Below, one piece after another: positions 14,897-23,268 of a DNA stretch of 64,000 nucleotides; position 1 is the first letter of the stretch, and every line of letters starts with the position of its first letter. The notes under the pieces were generated by a model. That model made no database searches, was not told the origin of the DNA, and worked only from the letters and a program-made list of their open reading frames with translations. A program made the translations under genes and the position numbers. Source of the stretch: JAIEPT01 sp038217425 (GTDB lineage Bacteria > Planctomycetota > Planctomycetia > Gemmatales > Gemmataceae); NCBI GenBank assembly GCA_038217425.1, contig JBBQPM010000005.1, positions 56,050-120,049 of the forward strand. The letters run 5' to 3'.

Positions 14897-15793
14897 CTAC
14901 TGAACTGGCTGAAATCCCGCCGTCGTCGCCGGGCCGACCGGCTGCCCCAAGCGTACGAGCAATTCCTGGGCGCCCGGGATGTTCGGCTGCTCCTGCATAG
15001 CGACCAGACAGTGCCGGCGGGAGAGGGTGTGTTGATTCTGCATCTCGTAAAACTGAGCCACGCGGAAGTGCGCCTGGGCCGAGCCGACCGAGCGTTCGAG
15101 CATCTTATAGCATTCTTCCATGCGCCCGGCGAGGCCGAGCGTGTAGCCCAGGCAGCGCATCACGTCGCGATTCTCGGGTTGCAACTTGTGCGCCTCGTCC
15201 ATCGACTGGGCGGCCTCGGCGAACATTCGGCGATCCTTGAGCATCATCCCCTTCTCGAACCAGAAGTCCGCGTCCTTGGGGTAGAGCGCCAGGCCCTTGG
15301 CGTACGTGTCGTTGGCGCGGTCGAAGTCGCGGAGCTTATTATAGCAGCGGGCCAAGCCCAGCAGGGCTTCGCGATGTTTGGGTTCGCGGCTCAAGATGGT
15401 CTGAAAGTCGCCGCGGGCGGCGTCGAAATGTTTGATTCGCTCTTGCGGGTCCTTGGTGATGTTGCCTTCGGATTCCTTACTGCGGGCGAAGGTCAAAATC
15501 GTCTTGGTCTTGAATTCGCGCTCGGGCCCCGATTTCGGCGTCACTTCGCGAATCTGCGAAGCGCCGACGGCGGGGGCGGCGCCCAAGAGTGAGGTCGTCT
15601 GCGCCGAGGTAGGAAGCGGCGTCGACATGGGCGCGGGCGCATTTTGCGGCAACGCGGGTTTTTCGTCGACGCGCGTGAACGCAGGCGGAGTTGGAGGCGT
15701 GATCGGGTCGGATTTGTTGAGGAAATCCCTGAAGCAGCCCGAAGTGCAGCTGAGCAACACTGCCCCTAAGAATAGGGAACTTCGCACATCCAT
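14897..15793 (-). CDS. TPR-repeat lipoprotein
   Basis: 298 residues from the ATG at 15793 (AAGG about 8 nt upstream); a start 20 codons earlier would spoil the signal. The N-terminus SSLFLGAVLLSCTSGC is a lipoprotein signal with the lipidated Cys in SGCF. A Pro-rich linker follows, then several TPR helices: HFDAARGDFQTIL, REALLGLARCYNKLRDFDRANDTYAKGL, ADFWFEKGMMLKDRRMFAEAAQ and NRDVMRCLGYTLGLAGRMEECYKML. It is probably an envelope scaffold. It is read in the same direction as the AAA ATPase, separated by a hairpin. Confidence 0.8.
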   Translation of the reverse strand: MDVRSSLFLGAVLLSCTSGCFRDFLNKSDPITPPTPPAFTRVDEKPALPQNAPAPMSTPLPTSAQTTSLLGAAPAVGASQIREVTPKSGPEREFKTKTILTFARSKESEGNITKDPQERIKHFDAARGDFQTILSREPKHREALLGLARCYNKLRDFDRANDTYAKGLALYPKDADFWFEKGMMLKDRRMFAEAAQSMDEAHKLQPENRDVMRCLGYTLGLAGRMEECYKMLERSVGSAQAHFRVAQFYEMQNQHTLSRRHCLVAMQEQPNIPGAQELLVRLGQPVGPATTAGFQPVQ

Positions 15794-15879
15794 GTGATTG
15801 CCTTGGCGTCTGCGAAGAAGAGGCGCCCCGCGAGACCTGGCTAATCCAGGCAACCTTCCTCCGTCCCCAGAACGAAGGA

Positions 15880-15910
15880 GGGACTTGCAGGCCCCATACC
15901 CGCAAGTCCC
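15880..15910. terminator. possible terminator hairpin
   Basis: GGGACTTGC (15880-15888) pairs perfectly with GCAAGTCCC (15902-15910) across a 13-nt loop. It lies between the AAA ATPase stop and the TPR lipoprotein gene. No strong T-tract follows, so termination is uncertain. Confidence 0.45.
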
Positions 15911-15934
15911 CGCCGTTTACTTCTTCTTCTTGCC

Positions 15935-17284
15935 TTAAAATTCCGAGATAAAACTGGTCGCTGACTCCACCATCAAATCGCGCGTCAGATGAACCGGTTG
16001 TCTCCTAAATCGGCAAATCGATTGCACAATCTCCAGTAAATCTCGACAATCGCTCGCCCGCGGACAGCGGCCCTTGTTGTAATACTTCTCGTACAGGAAA
16101 TCGACTGCCTCCTTGCACGGACTCATCCCCAGGCGTTTGCAGACGCTGTTGAAGATCCGATCGTACACGTCGCGCGTCGGCGCCTCGATGCCGACCTTGT
16201 GCCGAATACGTCGCAAGAACGCGTCGTCGACCAGATCCTTCGGATCCAGGTTCGTCGAGAAAATGATCAGCTGCTCGAACGGCACCTGGAACTTCTTGCC
16301 CGAGGCGACCGTGAGGAAATCATGGCGATCTTCGAGCGGCAGAATCCAGCGATTGAGCAGTTCCTTGGGGGAGCAGAGCTGTCGGCCGAAGTCGTCGATG
16401 AGGAAGACGCCGCCGTTGGCTTTGATGTGCAGCGGGGCCTGGTAGAAGTTGGCGACGGCGTTGTAGCGTAGATCGAGCATATCGAGGTTGAGTTCGCCGC
16501 CGGTGACGATGACGGGTCGGCGGATGCGGACCCAGCGGGCGTCGATGGTGCCGGCATTAAGCAATCGGCGAATGGTGGCTTCGTTGTCTTCGAGGCGGTC
16601 GGAACCTTCGTTTTCGACCTTGGTGTGCACGGCCTGATCGAAGAGAGTAATGATGCTCCCCTCGGCGTAGAAGGCGTAGGGGACGTAGATCTCGCCGCCG
16701 GCGTTGTTCATGAACTCGCCGATGGAGCGGGCAATCGCCGTCTTGCCGTTCCCCGGAGGGCCGTAGATGAAGACCGAGCGACCCGAAACGATGGCAGGGC
16801 CGAGCGCGTTGAAAAGTTCTTCTTTAATAATGAGATGCGAAAATGCCGACCGCAGCGGTTCGGGCGTGCAGTTGATGCCGGTGACCGCCTGGCGATACGT
16901 CTGTTCGACGTAATCTTCGATCGGCACGGGCGCGGGGCCGATGTATTGACACTGCTTCATCGATTCCTGGGCTCGCTTTCGGCCCAGTTCCGTCAGGTTG
17001 AAGCGGTAGCTGACTCGGCCGATGAGATCGCCGCCGGAGATTTCGATGCACTTTTCGTCCTTGAGGAATTTGAGGCATTCCTCGACGACCTTGAACGGCA
17101 GGCACATGAGGCGCGACATATCGAGGCCGAGCAAGGCGCCCTTGGAGTAGAGCGTGCGTAGCGTGAGGTCGTTGAGAAAGGAGAGAGAGAGGCCGGTCTC
17201 CTTCAGGCTATCGGGCGAGGAGGGCGCCTCCGGCATCGTCGATTCCCAATCGAGCGCGACGCTTTTGCTGCTGGCAGTGACCAT
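15935..17284 (-). CDS. AAA-type ATPase with N-terminal helical domain
   Basis: 449 residues. The first 130 are helical, with a winged-helix-like region (LTLRTLYSKGALLGLDM, VVEECLKFLKDEKCIEI). The ATPase domain has Walker A IYGPPGNGKTAIAR (near residue 174), Walker B GGVFLIDDFGRQL, sensor 1 in LIIFSTNLDP and arginine residues in DDAFLRRIRHKVG. It is a MoxR/RavA- or chaperone-like single AAA protein that probably works as a hexamer in the cytosol. The last 60 residues include a Cys-containing region (KGRCPRASDCRDLLEI). Its partner is not encoded nearby. Substrate unknown. Confidence 0.8.
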   Translation of the reverse strand: MVTASSKSVALDWESTMPEAPSSPDSLKETGLSLSFLNDLTLRTLYSKGALLGLDMSRLMCLPFKVVEECLKFLKDEKCIEISGGDLIGRVSYRFNLTELGRKRAQESMKQCQYIGPAPVPIEDYVEQTYRQAVTGINCTPEPLRSAFSHLIIKEELFNALGPAIVSGRSVFIYGPPGNGKTAIARSIGEFMNNAGGEIYVPYAFYAEGSIITLFDQAVHTKVENEGSDRLEDNEATIRRLLNAGTIDARWVRIRRPVIVTGGELNLDMLDLRYNAVANFYQAPLHIKANGGVFLIDDFGRQLCSPKELLNRWILPLEDRHDFLTVASGKKFQVPFEQLIIFSTNLDPKDLVDDAFLRRIRHKVGIEAPTRDVYDRIFNSVCKRLGMSPCKEAVDFLYEKYYNKGRCPRASDCRDLLEIVQSICRFRRQPVHLTRDLMVESATSFISEF

Positions 17285-17370
17285 GGACGAGCCTTTCGGG
17301 GTACGCGAGGGGGGACGGGATCTTGGGGAACTGTAGCTTATTTTTCTGGGGGGCCGCGGCTCCGAGCGAA

Positions 17371-17447
17371 AATTTCGGGCAGACGAAGCGTCCGCTCACC
17401 CTGGACCAGCCCTTTGGGCAGGGCGGACGCTTCGTCTGCCCGAAATT
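17371..17447. repeat. palindromic intergenic repeat
   Basis: Perfect 25-nt arms at 17371-17395 and 17423-17447 (AATTTCGGGCAGACGAAGCG and its complement) are separated by 27 nt. It lies between the divergent AAA ATPase and CbiM-like genes, where a terminator would not be needed; this suggests a mobile or REP-like element. Confidence 0.85.
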
Positions 17448-17509
17448 CTTGCGAAACAAGCTTTCGTCTCAGTAACATAATCCTGGAGAACGTGTTACCG
17501 GGACGACGC

Positions 17510-18409
17510 ATGATCTGGGCGATCCACCTGAGCGACGGTCTGTTACAAGCGAGCTACCAGGAGTCGGCGGTGCTGGCGCTGGCGCTGGCCGTCGCCATCG
17601 GTCTGCTCGCTTTGGGCGTCTACAAATTGCGCGACGACGAATTGCCGCGACTCGCCCTGCTCACCGCTGGGTTTTTCATCGCCAGCACCATCCACGTCAA
17701 GATTCCCCCCACCAGCGTCCATCTGCTGCTCAACGGCCTCGTCGGCGTGCTCCTGGGCTGGCGTGCGGGGGCAGCGATTTTCGTCGGATTGCTGCTGCAG
17801 GCCGTCTTTCTCCAGCACGGCGGCTTCACCACGCTCGGCCTCAATACCTGCCTGCTCGCGCTGCCCGCCCTGTGCTTCGGTCTGCTTTTCCGCGGACTGC
17901 ACCGGGTCGCCTGGCTCAAGCATCCATGGGCTCGCGGCGGACTGGTCGCATTCAGCGCTGCGTTTTGGCTCCTCAGCATGGTGCTCTGCGTTAGCCTGCT
18001 GTTGCTGAACCGCTGGGATTCGTGGACGGAAATCGACCTGGTCCCGGCCGTCGCCATCACTTTCCACCCGCTGACACTGGGCGTCGTGATCGCTGCCGCG
18101 GCGGTGCTGGCATGGTTGGAGCGACGCCTGGAGAACGCGCCGGAGTTCCCCCTGGGATTGCTCCTGGGTCAGATGACCGTCCTGGCGACGGTCGGCCTGA
18201 GCGCCTGCGTCTTGCTGGGATCGGGCGCGATGTTTCGCGGACCGGTGCTGGTTTGGCTGGCGATCCACGTGCCGCTGGCGGGCCTGGAAGGGATCCTCGT
18301 TGGCTTCACCGTCGGCTTTCTCGCAAAGGTCAAACCGGAGTTGCTCCAGGCTTCGAATGACGCGCATCACGTGCCGCCGACCGCCGAGAGCCATATTCCT
18401 ATTTCATGA
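17510..18409 (+). CDS. CbiM-like energy-coupling membrane protein (cobalt/nickel transport)
   Basis: 299 residues from the ATG at 17510; an upstream frame to 17414 runs into a repeat. The N-terminus MIWAIHLSDGLL matches the CbiM/NikM pattern in which the N-terminal residues and an early His bind the metal, followed by about seven membrane segments (VLALALAVAIGLLALGVY, HLLLNGLVGVLLGW) and HGGFTTLGLNT. In the usual system CbiM works with CbiN, CbiQ and CbiO. None of these is nearby: the next gene is a glycosyltransferase overlapping by 4 nt. Metal specificity is unknown. Confidence 0.78.
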   Translation: MIWAIHLSDGLLQASYQESAVLALALAVAIGLLALGVYKLRDDELPRLALLTAGFFIASTIHVKIPPTSVHLLLNGLVGVLLGWRAGAAIFVGLLLQAVFLQHGGFTTLGLNTCLLALPALCFGLLFRGLHRVAWLKHPWARGGLVAFSAAFWLLSMVLCVSLLLLNRWDSWTEIDLVPAVAITFHPLTLGVVIAAAAVLAWLERRLENAPEFPLGLLLGQMTVLATVGLSACVLLGSGAMFRGPVLVWLAIHVPLAGLEGILVGFTVGFLAKVKPELLQASNDAHHVPPTAESHIPIS

Positions 18410-19524
18410 AACGCATCGCGGTCATCTCGTCGTGGAGTTTTTTCCATCCGGGCGCCCGTGTTGGCACGCAGTTCCTGGCCCAGATCCTGGCTCGTGCAGG
18501 GTACGATGTCCACTACTTCGGGCATCCGTCGTCGCCGTTGGACGTCCTTGGCCGTTGGCCGAGATTTCGCCGGGCCTGGCTCGATCGGCCCATGACGCGC
18601 GAAGTCGAGCCCCGGCTCCTCGAACACTTCCCCCGGGCGCCGTTCCCCGTCCATCCCGCGTTTTGGCGCACGCCGCGCCAGGTCGACTGGTACGGCGCCT
18701 GGCTGCCGGCTCGGCTCAAACGCACGCCTTTCGATCTTTGCATTCACGACGTCTCGATGTCGTTTCCGCTTATGGAACACCTTCGCTCAAAAGCGTTCGT
18801 CTTGCGCCTGAGCGATCATCCGGAGGGATTCACGGCCGCTTCACCCTATCTAAGAGAGCGCTTGCTGCAGAACCTCGATGGGGGCCGATACGCCCAGGTC
18901 TGGGCCGCGTCGCAACCGTTGTTCGACTGGCTCCAGCGGCGCCGACCGGAGCAGACGCAGCGCATGATCCCCAACGGCGTCGACGTCGAACGCTTTGCCC
19001 TCAGCGCGTATCGGCCTGAGCCGCGTTCGGCGATCTTCGTCGGCTCCCTCGAGCGCTGGGTCGATTGGGAGTTGCTCGCCGAGGCGGCGCGACGGCTGCC
19101 CGATTGGCGCCTCGACATCTTCGGCCCCGGCGGCGAAGGGCTACGACGCCAGTTTCCCGGGCTGCGTTTCCAGGGCGCCGTGGCGTATGCGGAGTTGCCG
19201 AGCTTGCTGAGCCGATATCAGGTCGGGCTGATCCCGTTCCGCTCCGGGGACCGCTTGATCGAGATGATGGAACGGCCGTTGAAGTTTTACGAATATCTGG
19301 CCGCGGGCCTGGGCATCGCCGCCACGGACGCGGGGGGCTTGCGCGCGGGGATGACTGGGTGGGCGCAGTTCGGAAGCGGCGGGGCGAGTTTCGCAGAAGC
19401 GATCGTGCGCGCGGGAAACGATGCCGGGACGCAAAGGGAAGCCCGATTGGCATATCTGCGGGATTTCTCGTGGCCCCACCTTGGCGCGCAGATCGTGGAC
19501 ATCGTGCAAGATTTAGAAGCGTGA
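18406..19524 (+). CDS. glycosyltransferase, GT-B fold, family 4-like
   Basis: 372 residues. The N-terminal half starts KRIAVISSWSFFHPGARVGTQFLAQILARAGYDV, typical of a Rossmann-like acceptor domain. The C-terminal half carries MIPNGVDVERF, AIFVGSLERWVDWELL, LDIFGPGGEGL, VGLIPFRSGDRLIEMMERPLKFYEYLAAGLGIAATD. The E-x7-E-like segment (ERPLKFYEYLAAG) contacts the nucleotide sugar. It is likely to add a sugar to a lipid or polysaccharide for envelope or exopolysaccharide synthesis. It overlaps the CbiM-like gene by ATGA, which is an unusual pairing. Confidence 0.82.
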   Translation: MKRIAVISSWSFFHPGARVGTQFLAQILARAGYDVHYFGHPSSPLDVLGRWPRFRRAWLDRPMTREVEPRLLEHFPRAPFPVHPAFWRTPRQVDWYGAWLPARLKRTPFDLCIHDVSMSFPLMEHLRSKAFVLRLSDHPEGFTAASPYLRERLLQNLDGGRYAQVWAASQPLFDWLQRRRPEQTQRMIPNGVDVERFALSAYRPEPRSAIFVGSLERWVDWELLAEAARRLPDWRLDIFGPGGEGLRRQFPGLRFQGAVAYAELPSLLSRYQVGLIPFRSGDRLIEMMERPLKFYEYLAAGLGIAATDAGGLRAGMTGWAQFGSGGASFAEAIVRAGNDAGTQREARLAYLRDFSWPHLGAQIVDIVQDLEA

Positions 19525-19525
19525 A

Positions 19526-19624
19526 GAAAGCCCAGGGATGTCTATCCCTGGGGACGCGCCGGGATCAGCATCCAATTCACGCGTTTCCGGGCGCTTCCCC
19601 AGGGATAGACATCCCTGGGCTTTC
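19526..19624. repeat. palindromic repeat (GAAAGCCCAGGGA family, copy 2)
   Basis: Arms starting GAAAGCCCAGGGATGTCTAT and the complementary end enclose a 35-nt centre. It is related to the copy at 11888-11962, sharing GAAAGCCCAGGGA, CCCTGGGGA and GCGCTTCCCCAGGGA. Located between two convergent genes. Confidence 0.85.
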
Positions 19625-19636
19625 GTGGATGATCTT

Positions 19637-20386
19637 TCACTTCGCCGACATGCGAATGGCGCCGTCCAGGCGAATCACGCAGCCGTTGAGCATGCGGTTC
19701 TCGCAGATGTGCTGCACCAGCGACGCGAACTCCTCGGGCTGACCCAACCGCGACGGAAACGGCACCTGCTCGCCCAGCGATTTCCGCACCGGCTCCGGCA
19801 TCCCCTGCAGCATGGGCGTGTCGAAAATGCCCGGCGCAATCGCCGCCACGCGGATGCCTTTGCTCGCCAGTTCGCGGGCGATGGGAAGCGTCATGCTGGC
19901 GACGGCCCCCTTCGACGCGGCGTACGCCGCCTGGCCGATCTGGCCCTCGAACGCCGCCACCGACGACGTGTTGACGATGACGCCGCGCTCGCCGTCCTCG
20001 CCTGGCTCGTTCCTCGCTAAAACTCCGGCCGACAAACGCATCACATTGAAGGTGCCGATCACGTTGATCGTCAGCACCCGCGTGAACGTCTGCAAATCGT
20101 GCGCTCCCGATCGGCCCAGCACCTTCTCGGCATGGACGACTCCCGCACATTGCACGACGGCGTCGACTCGGCCGAACTTGGCGAGGGCGGCGTCGAGCGT
20201 AGCCTGCACGCTGACTTCTTGAGTGACATCGGCGGCAACGAAAAGGGCGTCGGCCGGCGCATCGACCGCGGGATTGACGTCAGCGAGGACGATCTTGGCG
20301 CCGAGCCCGGCGAGGTGTCTGCCGCATGCAGCGCCGAGTCCGGAGCTGCCGCCGGTGATCAGAAAGACGCGGTCTGCAATCCGCAT
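19637..20386 (-). CDS. short-chain dehydrogenase/reductase, 3-hydroxyacyl-CoA dehydrogenase type II-like
   Basis: 249 residues, classical SDR. The NAD-binding motif is FLITGGSSGLGAACG, followed by DVNPAVD, an acidic residue that suggests NAD(H) over NADP. The active site is VIVNTSSVAAFEGQIGQAAYAASKGAV with Ser, Tyr and Lys of the YxxxK motif. AAIAPGIFDTPML is typical of type II 3-hydroxyacyl-CoA dehydrogenases (fatty acid or branched-chain amino acid oxidation). FabG-like oxidoreductase is the alternative. The zinc-ribbon gene follows upstream in the same direction. Confidence 0.85.
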   Translation of the reverse strand: MRIADRVFLITGGSSGLGAACGRHLAGLGAKIVLADVNPAVDAPADALFVAADVTQEVSVQATLDAALAKFGRVDAVVQCAGVVHAEKVLGRSGAHDLQTFTRVLTINVIGTFNVMRLSAGVLARNEPGEDGERGVIVNTSSVAAFEGQIGQAAYAASKGAVASMTLPIARELASKGIRVAAIAPGIFDTPMLQGMPEPVRKSLGEQVPFPSRLGQPEEFASLVQHICENRMLNGCVIRLDGAIRMSAK

Positions 20387-20392
20387 CGCCGC

Positions 20393-20611
20393 CTACTTTC
20401 CGGTCCGCTGGCAGTACGGCGCACCGCACGGCGGCAGGCTCATGTCGCCGCACGAGGACGAACTCGCCGCAACGACCGGCATTCCCGGCAGGCTGAGCAG
20501 TTTCTCGACCTTCAGGCTCTGGCACTCGGGGCATTCGACCTTGTCGCCTGAGAACACCAGCGCCTCGAAGGCGTGGTCGCATTTCTTACAAGCATATTCG
20601 TACATCGGCAT
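20393..20611 (-). CDS. FmdB-family zinc ribbon protein
   Basis: 72 residues from the ATG at 20611. The family start MPMYEYACKKCDHAFEALV is followed by CPECQSLKVEKLLSLPG; the two CxxC pairs (Cys8/Cys11 and Cys27/Cys30) bind one zinc ion. The tail SSSSCGDMSLPPCGAPYC adds three Cys. Regulatory or RNA-binding roles have been suggested for FmdB proteins, none proven. The gene is 11 nt after the rhomboid stop, so it is likely in its operon. A longer open frame in this register overlaps the rhomboid gene and is a shadow. Confidence 0.88.
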   Translation of the reverse strand: MPMYEYACKKCDHAFEALVFSGDKVECPECQSLKVEKLLSLPGMPVVAASSSSCGDMSLPPCGAPYCQRTGK

Positions 20612-20622
20612 GAGGGAATCCT

Positions 20623-21531
20623 TTACAAGCGTCGGCGGCGATAGATCTCGCTCGCCTTTAGCAAAATTTGGCGTTCCTTTTCCGTGAGGCTGGACTGCCC
20701 CGAGCGCGACACCTTGTCGAGCACGGCGTCGACCTTGGCTTCGAAGTGTTCGTCCATCTCCGGATACGACGAGGCGGCGACGCTCACAGGCTCTTCGGTG
20801 GGAGACGGAGCAGCGTAGAGCCTCAACTGACTCCGCGTGCGTCGCCGGCGCCAATCCTGGAAAGAAGCGAAACTCGAGAGTCGCCAGTTCTGCGTGAAGT
20901 AGAGCCAGGAGAAACCGATGTCGGCCAGGTGCACGATCACGCGCGGGCTGGAAGAGCGATTGCCCGCATACATGCCGTACGCATCGTTCAAGAGCGGCAA
21001 CAGCGCGAAGATCCAGATTGGGATTGGCAGCACGCCGAAAAGGTTGATTTGCCGGGTCGGGAAATGCCAGGCGATCAGGAACATGAGCGCGGACATGGCG
21101 CCGGCGGGCCCGACGATGACGACGCTCTCCAGGCCAAAGCTCCAGGCCCACAGGAACCCGGCGGCGCCGCCGAACCAGGCCGCCGCGATGAAGTAGAACA
21201 GGAACTCCTTGCCGCCGTGAATTTGCTCGACGTCGGAGCCGAAGACCCACAAGTAAATCAGAAAGAAGAGAAACGCCCACCAGCCGAAGTCGATGGTCAG
21301 CCAAAACGTGAAGGGTCGCCAAACTTCGCCCTCGAGCACCAGACTGGGGACGAGCGCCAACGCGGTCGTCACCGGACTGATGGAGGCTTCCAGCGGGAGC
21401 GTGGCGAGCTGGACGATGAACATCAATACAAACAGGGCCACGAGCCATTTCGAAACGCTACTTTCGGGGACCAGGGCGTCGAGATAGCCTCGTCCTTTTT
21501 CCTGATAGTAATCGCGGTCGTAGATGCCCAT
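20623..21531 (-). CDS. rhomboid-family membrane protein lacking the catalytic serine
   Basis: 302 residues with about six membrane segments (KWLVALFVLMFIVQLATL, WWAFLFFLIYLWVFG, FLFYFIAAAWFGGAAGFLWAW and others). In rhomboid proteases the active serine sits in GxSG; here the aligned motif is GPAGAMSALM, so Ser is replaced by Ala. The second catalytic residue, His of VIVHLADIG, is kept. This matches the GPAG signature of inactive iRhom-type pseudoproteases, so it may be a chaperone or binding protein rather than a protease. A charged cytoplasmic tail of about 90 residues follows. FmdB zinc ribbon lies downstream. Confidence 0.8.
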   Translation of the reverse strand: MGIYDRDYYQEKGRGYLDALVPESSVSKWLVALFVLMFIVQLATLPLEASISPVTTALALVPSLVLEGEVWRPFTFWLTIDFGWWAFLFFLIYLWVFGSDVEQIHGGKEFLFYFIAAAWFGGAAGFLWAWSFGLESVVIVGPAGAMSALMFLIAWHFPTRQINLFGVLPIPIWIFALLPLLNDAYGMYAGNRSSSPRVIVHLADIGFSWLYFTQNWRLSSFASFQDWRRRRTRSQLRLYAAPSPTEEPVSVAASSYPEMDEHFEAKVDAVLDKVSRSGQSSLTEKERQILLKASEIYRRRRL

Positions 21532-21935
21532 GAAGGTGACGTCCTAACTTTGCCCAAAGAGGGCAGACGCGGGAAGCTACTTCAATCTAACACAACCCGC
21601 CCCAGGACGAAAAGAGCTTTGAGCAAGATCGGGCGAATTTTATTTTCGCCCAACGAGCAACCGGGCCCCGCCAATTACCCCAGATTATGCGATTCAATCC
21701 CCTGGACCCCTCGAATATCCACGGCCCTTCTGGAAGGGAACAAGGCGACGTTTTTTCAGCCCGCGGGCAGAAATGAGCCGTCGCAATTCCCAGCCGAAAG
21801 CGTTAACGACGATTTTTGCGAAGATCGTCGTGTACGCTTCGGGCTCGGAAAGAAAATGCCGATGCATCCATTTGCCTGCGTACAGAATAATCGACGTCGA
21901 ACGGAGACAAGTTGAGTTGGCCGTCCCGAGCCCGA
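21532..21935. other. intergenic region, no supported gene
   Basis: About 400 nt between the rhomboid start and the stop of the hydrolase gene, both read on the minus strand. A minus-strand frame from GTG at 21939 to 21694 codes 81 residues (YTTIFAKIVVNAFGWELRRL) and overlaps the hydrolase stop; it could be a small gene or a decayed fragment but lacks a ribosome binding site or known family. Nothing else seen. Confidence 0.3.
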
Positions 21936-23087
21936 TCACCTGACTTCAAATCGCTGTTTGACGTACCGGTCCGTCACTTCAAAGACGGAGGTCATCTCGT
22001 CGCGGGTGGCCTGCAAACAAACGGCAATGTAGCGCACTGCTCTGAAGGAGCCCTTGATTACTTCCACACTTCCCTCCAGGAGTGCAGCCTCGGATTTGGT
22101 GATTCCCAGGCCAATCTTACTGTGAGTCACGCGACTGAAGGAGCCTCGCGATCGGCGCGGCAGGATCGTCCCGGTGCCGAAACCATGGCCCGCGCCGTCG
22201 TTGTCGACGAGTAACTCCGCCATCTGCTTGAGTCCGTAGGGATCCATCAGCGTTCTGGAGTGAAAGAGCCTGGTAAAGTACTCCGCGACGGAAATGGCCG
22301 TCGCTCCGGAGGTCAAGTTTTTGAGGCTTCCGTCCCCCTCGACCCCCATGTTAGTACCGTCGTATCCGTAGGTGTTGCTCAGCCAAAGCCCGCGGTTATT
22401 GGCGTAGAAACCTTCGGTGACGAGCACGCCAAACATGTAGGCCATGCCGATATCGCTGGCAATCGAGCCGGCGCCCATATTGTCAGACATGCGAATCCCG
22501 AGCTTCAGCCGCTGCATGAACGGCAGCGGCGTGATGAATTGTTTTGGGATCGTCAGCATGTGCGGACGCGGATCGTACTTTTCATCTTCGAGTTTTTGCA
22601 TGGCCTGCCAGTCGGCTTCCTCCTTCGCGGCCGCGCCGGCGGTGCCGGCGACAATCTCGCCGCGAAAGTGAAATTCCCACGGCGGGCCGGTAAATACGAA
22701 GATGTTTCGCAGCTTGGGGAAATCGGGAAACTTGATGCGCTGCTGCACCGCGATCGCGATCTCGTTCTTCCAGGTCTTCTGGATCTTGGCGATCAACTCA
22801 TCGGGCTTCTTGATGGGATCGTTCCGGAATTGATTCCGCAAGCGCTCCCGTAGGCGAAACGCCGCCAACATCGGGGCCAATTTCGCCAGGCTATAGACGT
22901 GTTTGTCCTCGTCGTGTCCCAAAGAGCCCGCATACGTCGCCAGGCCATTGGTCAAATCGACGACGGCGGCGCCGACGCTGTCCGGGATATGCGCGAGCGC
23001 TGCGCGATAACCCTCGTGAAATGGTCCGCTCGCCACCATCGGAACGCGTTTGACTTCACCGGAGGAAAGAAATGGACCGAGGGCCAT
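21936..23087 (-). CDS. serine hydrolase of the beta-lactamase/PBP-like fold
   Basis: 383 residues from the ATG at 23087 (CGGGAG 6 nt upstream); an in-frame ATG at 23120 has no such site. The three motifs of class A beta-lactamases can be read: SLAK (Ser66-Lys69, in VYSLAKLAPML), SDN (in RMSDNMGAGSIASD) and KIG (in THSKIGLGI). No signal peptide is obvious, so location is uncertain. The enzyme could act on a peptide or ester rather than beta-lactams; the divergence in the third motif and a long insert argue against a drug-resistance enzyme. Located divergently from the S41 peptidase gene. Assignment from motif order only. Confidence 0.6.
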   Translation of the reverse strand: MALGPFLSSGEVKRVPMVASGPFHEGYRAALAHIPDSVGAAVVDLTNGLATYAGSLGHDEDKHVYSLAKLAPMLAAFRLRERLRNQFRNDPIKKPDELIAKIQKTWKNEIAIAVQQRIKFPDFPKLRNIFVFTGPPWEFHFRGEIVAGTAGAAAKEEADWQAMQKLEDEKYDPRPHMLTIPKQFITPLPFMQRLKLGIRMSDNMGAGSIASDIGMAYMFGVLVTEGFYANNRGLWLSNTYGYDGTNMGVEGDGSLKNLTSGATAISVAEYFTRLFHSRTLMDPYGLKQMAELLVDNDGAGHGFGTGTILPRRSRGSFSRVTHSKIGLGITKSEAALLEGSVEVIKGSFRAVRYIAVCLQATRDEMTSVFEVTDRYVKQRFEVR

Positions 23088-23175
23088 GGCGATCTCCCGA
23101 AGCGGACATGACGCTCCCATCCTACACGATTTGCGCGGAAACCGCTACCACGCTCGCCGCGGTTGAAAACGCATC

Positions 23176-23211
23176 TGCTGTCCAAAGCGAGCGTACCTTC
23201 TGGTGAGCGGA
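23176..23211 (+). promoter_or_regulatory. 36-nt shared upstream element, copy 1
   Basis: Contains GCTGTCCAAA, four variable bases, GCGTAC, TTCTG and GTGAGCG. Three more copies follow at 24642, 25161 and 25495, each upstream of a gene. It ends 57 nt before the S41 peptidase ATG. The spacing to the start codons and the conservation suggest an alternative (perhaps ECF) promoter. Confidence 0.6.
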
Positions 23212-23268
23212 ATCGCGTCGATTCCGAAAACTGATTCGACACCCCAGACTTTTACTCCCGAGGGCATC

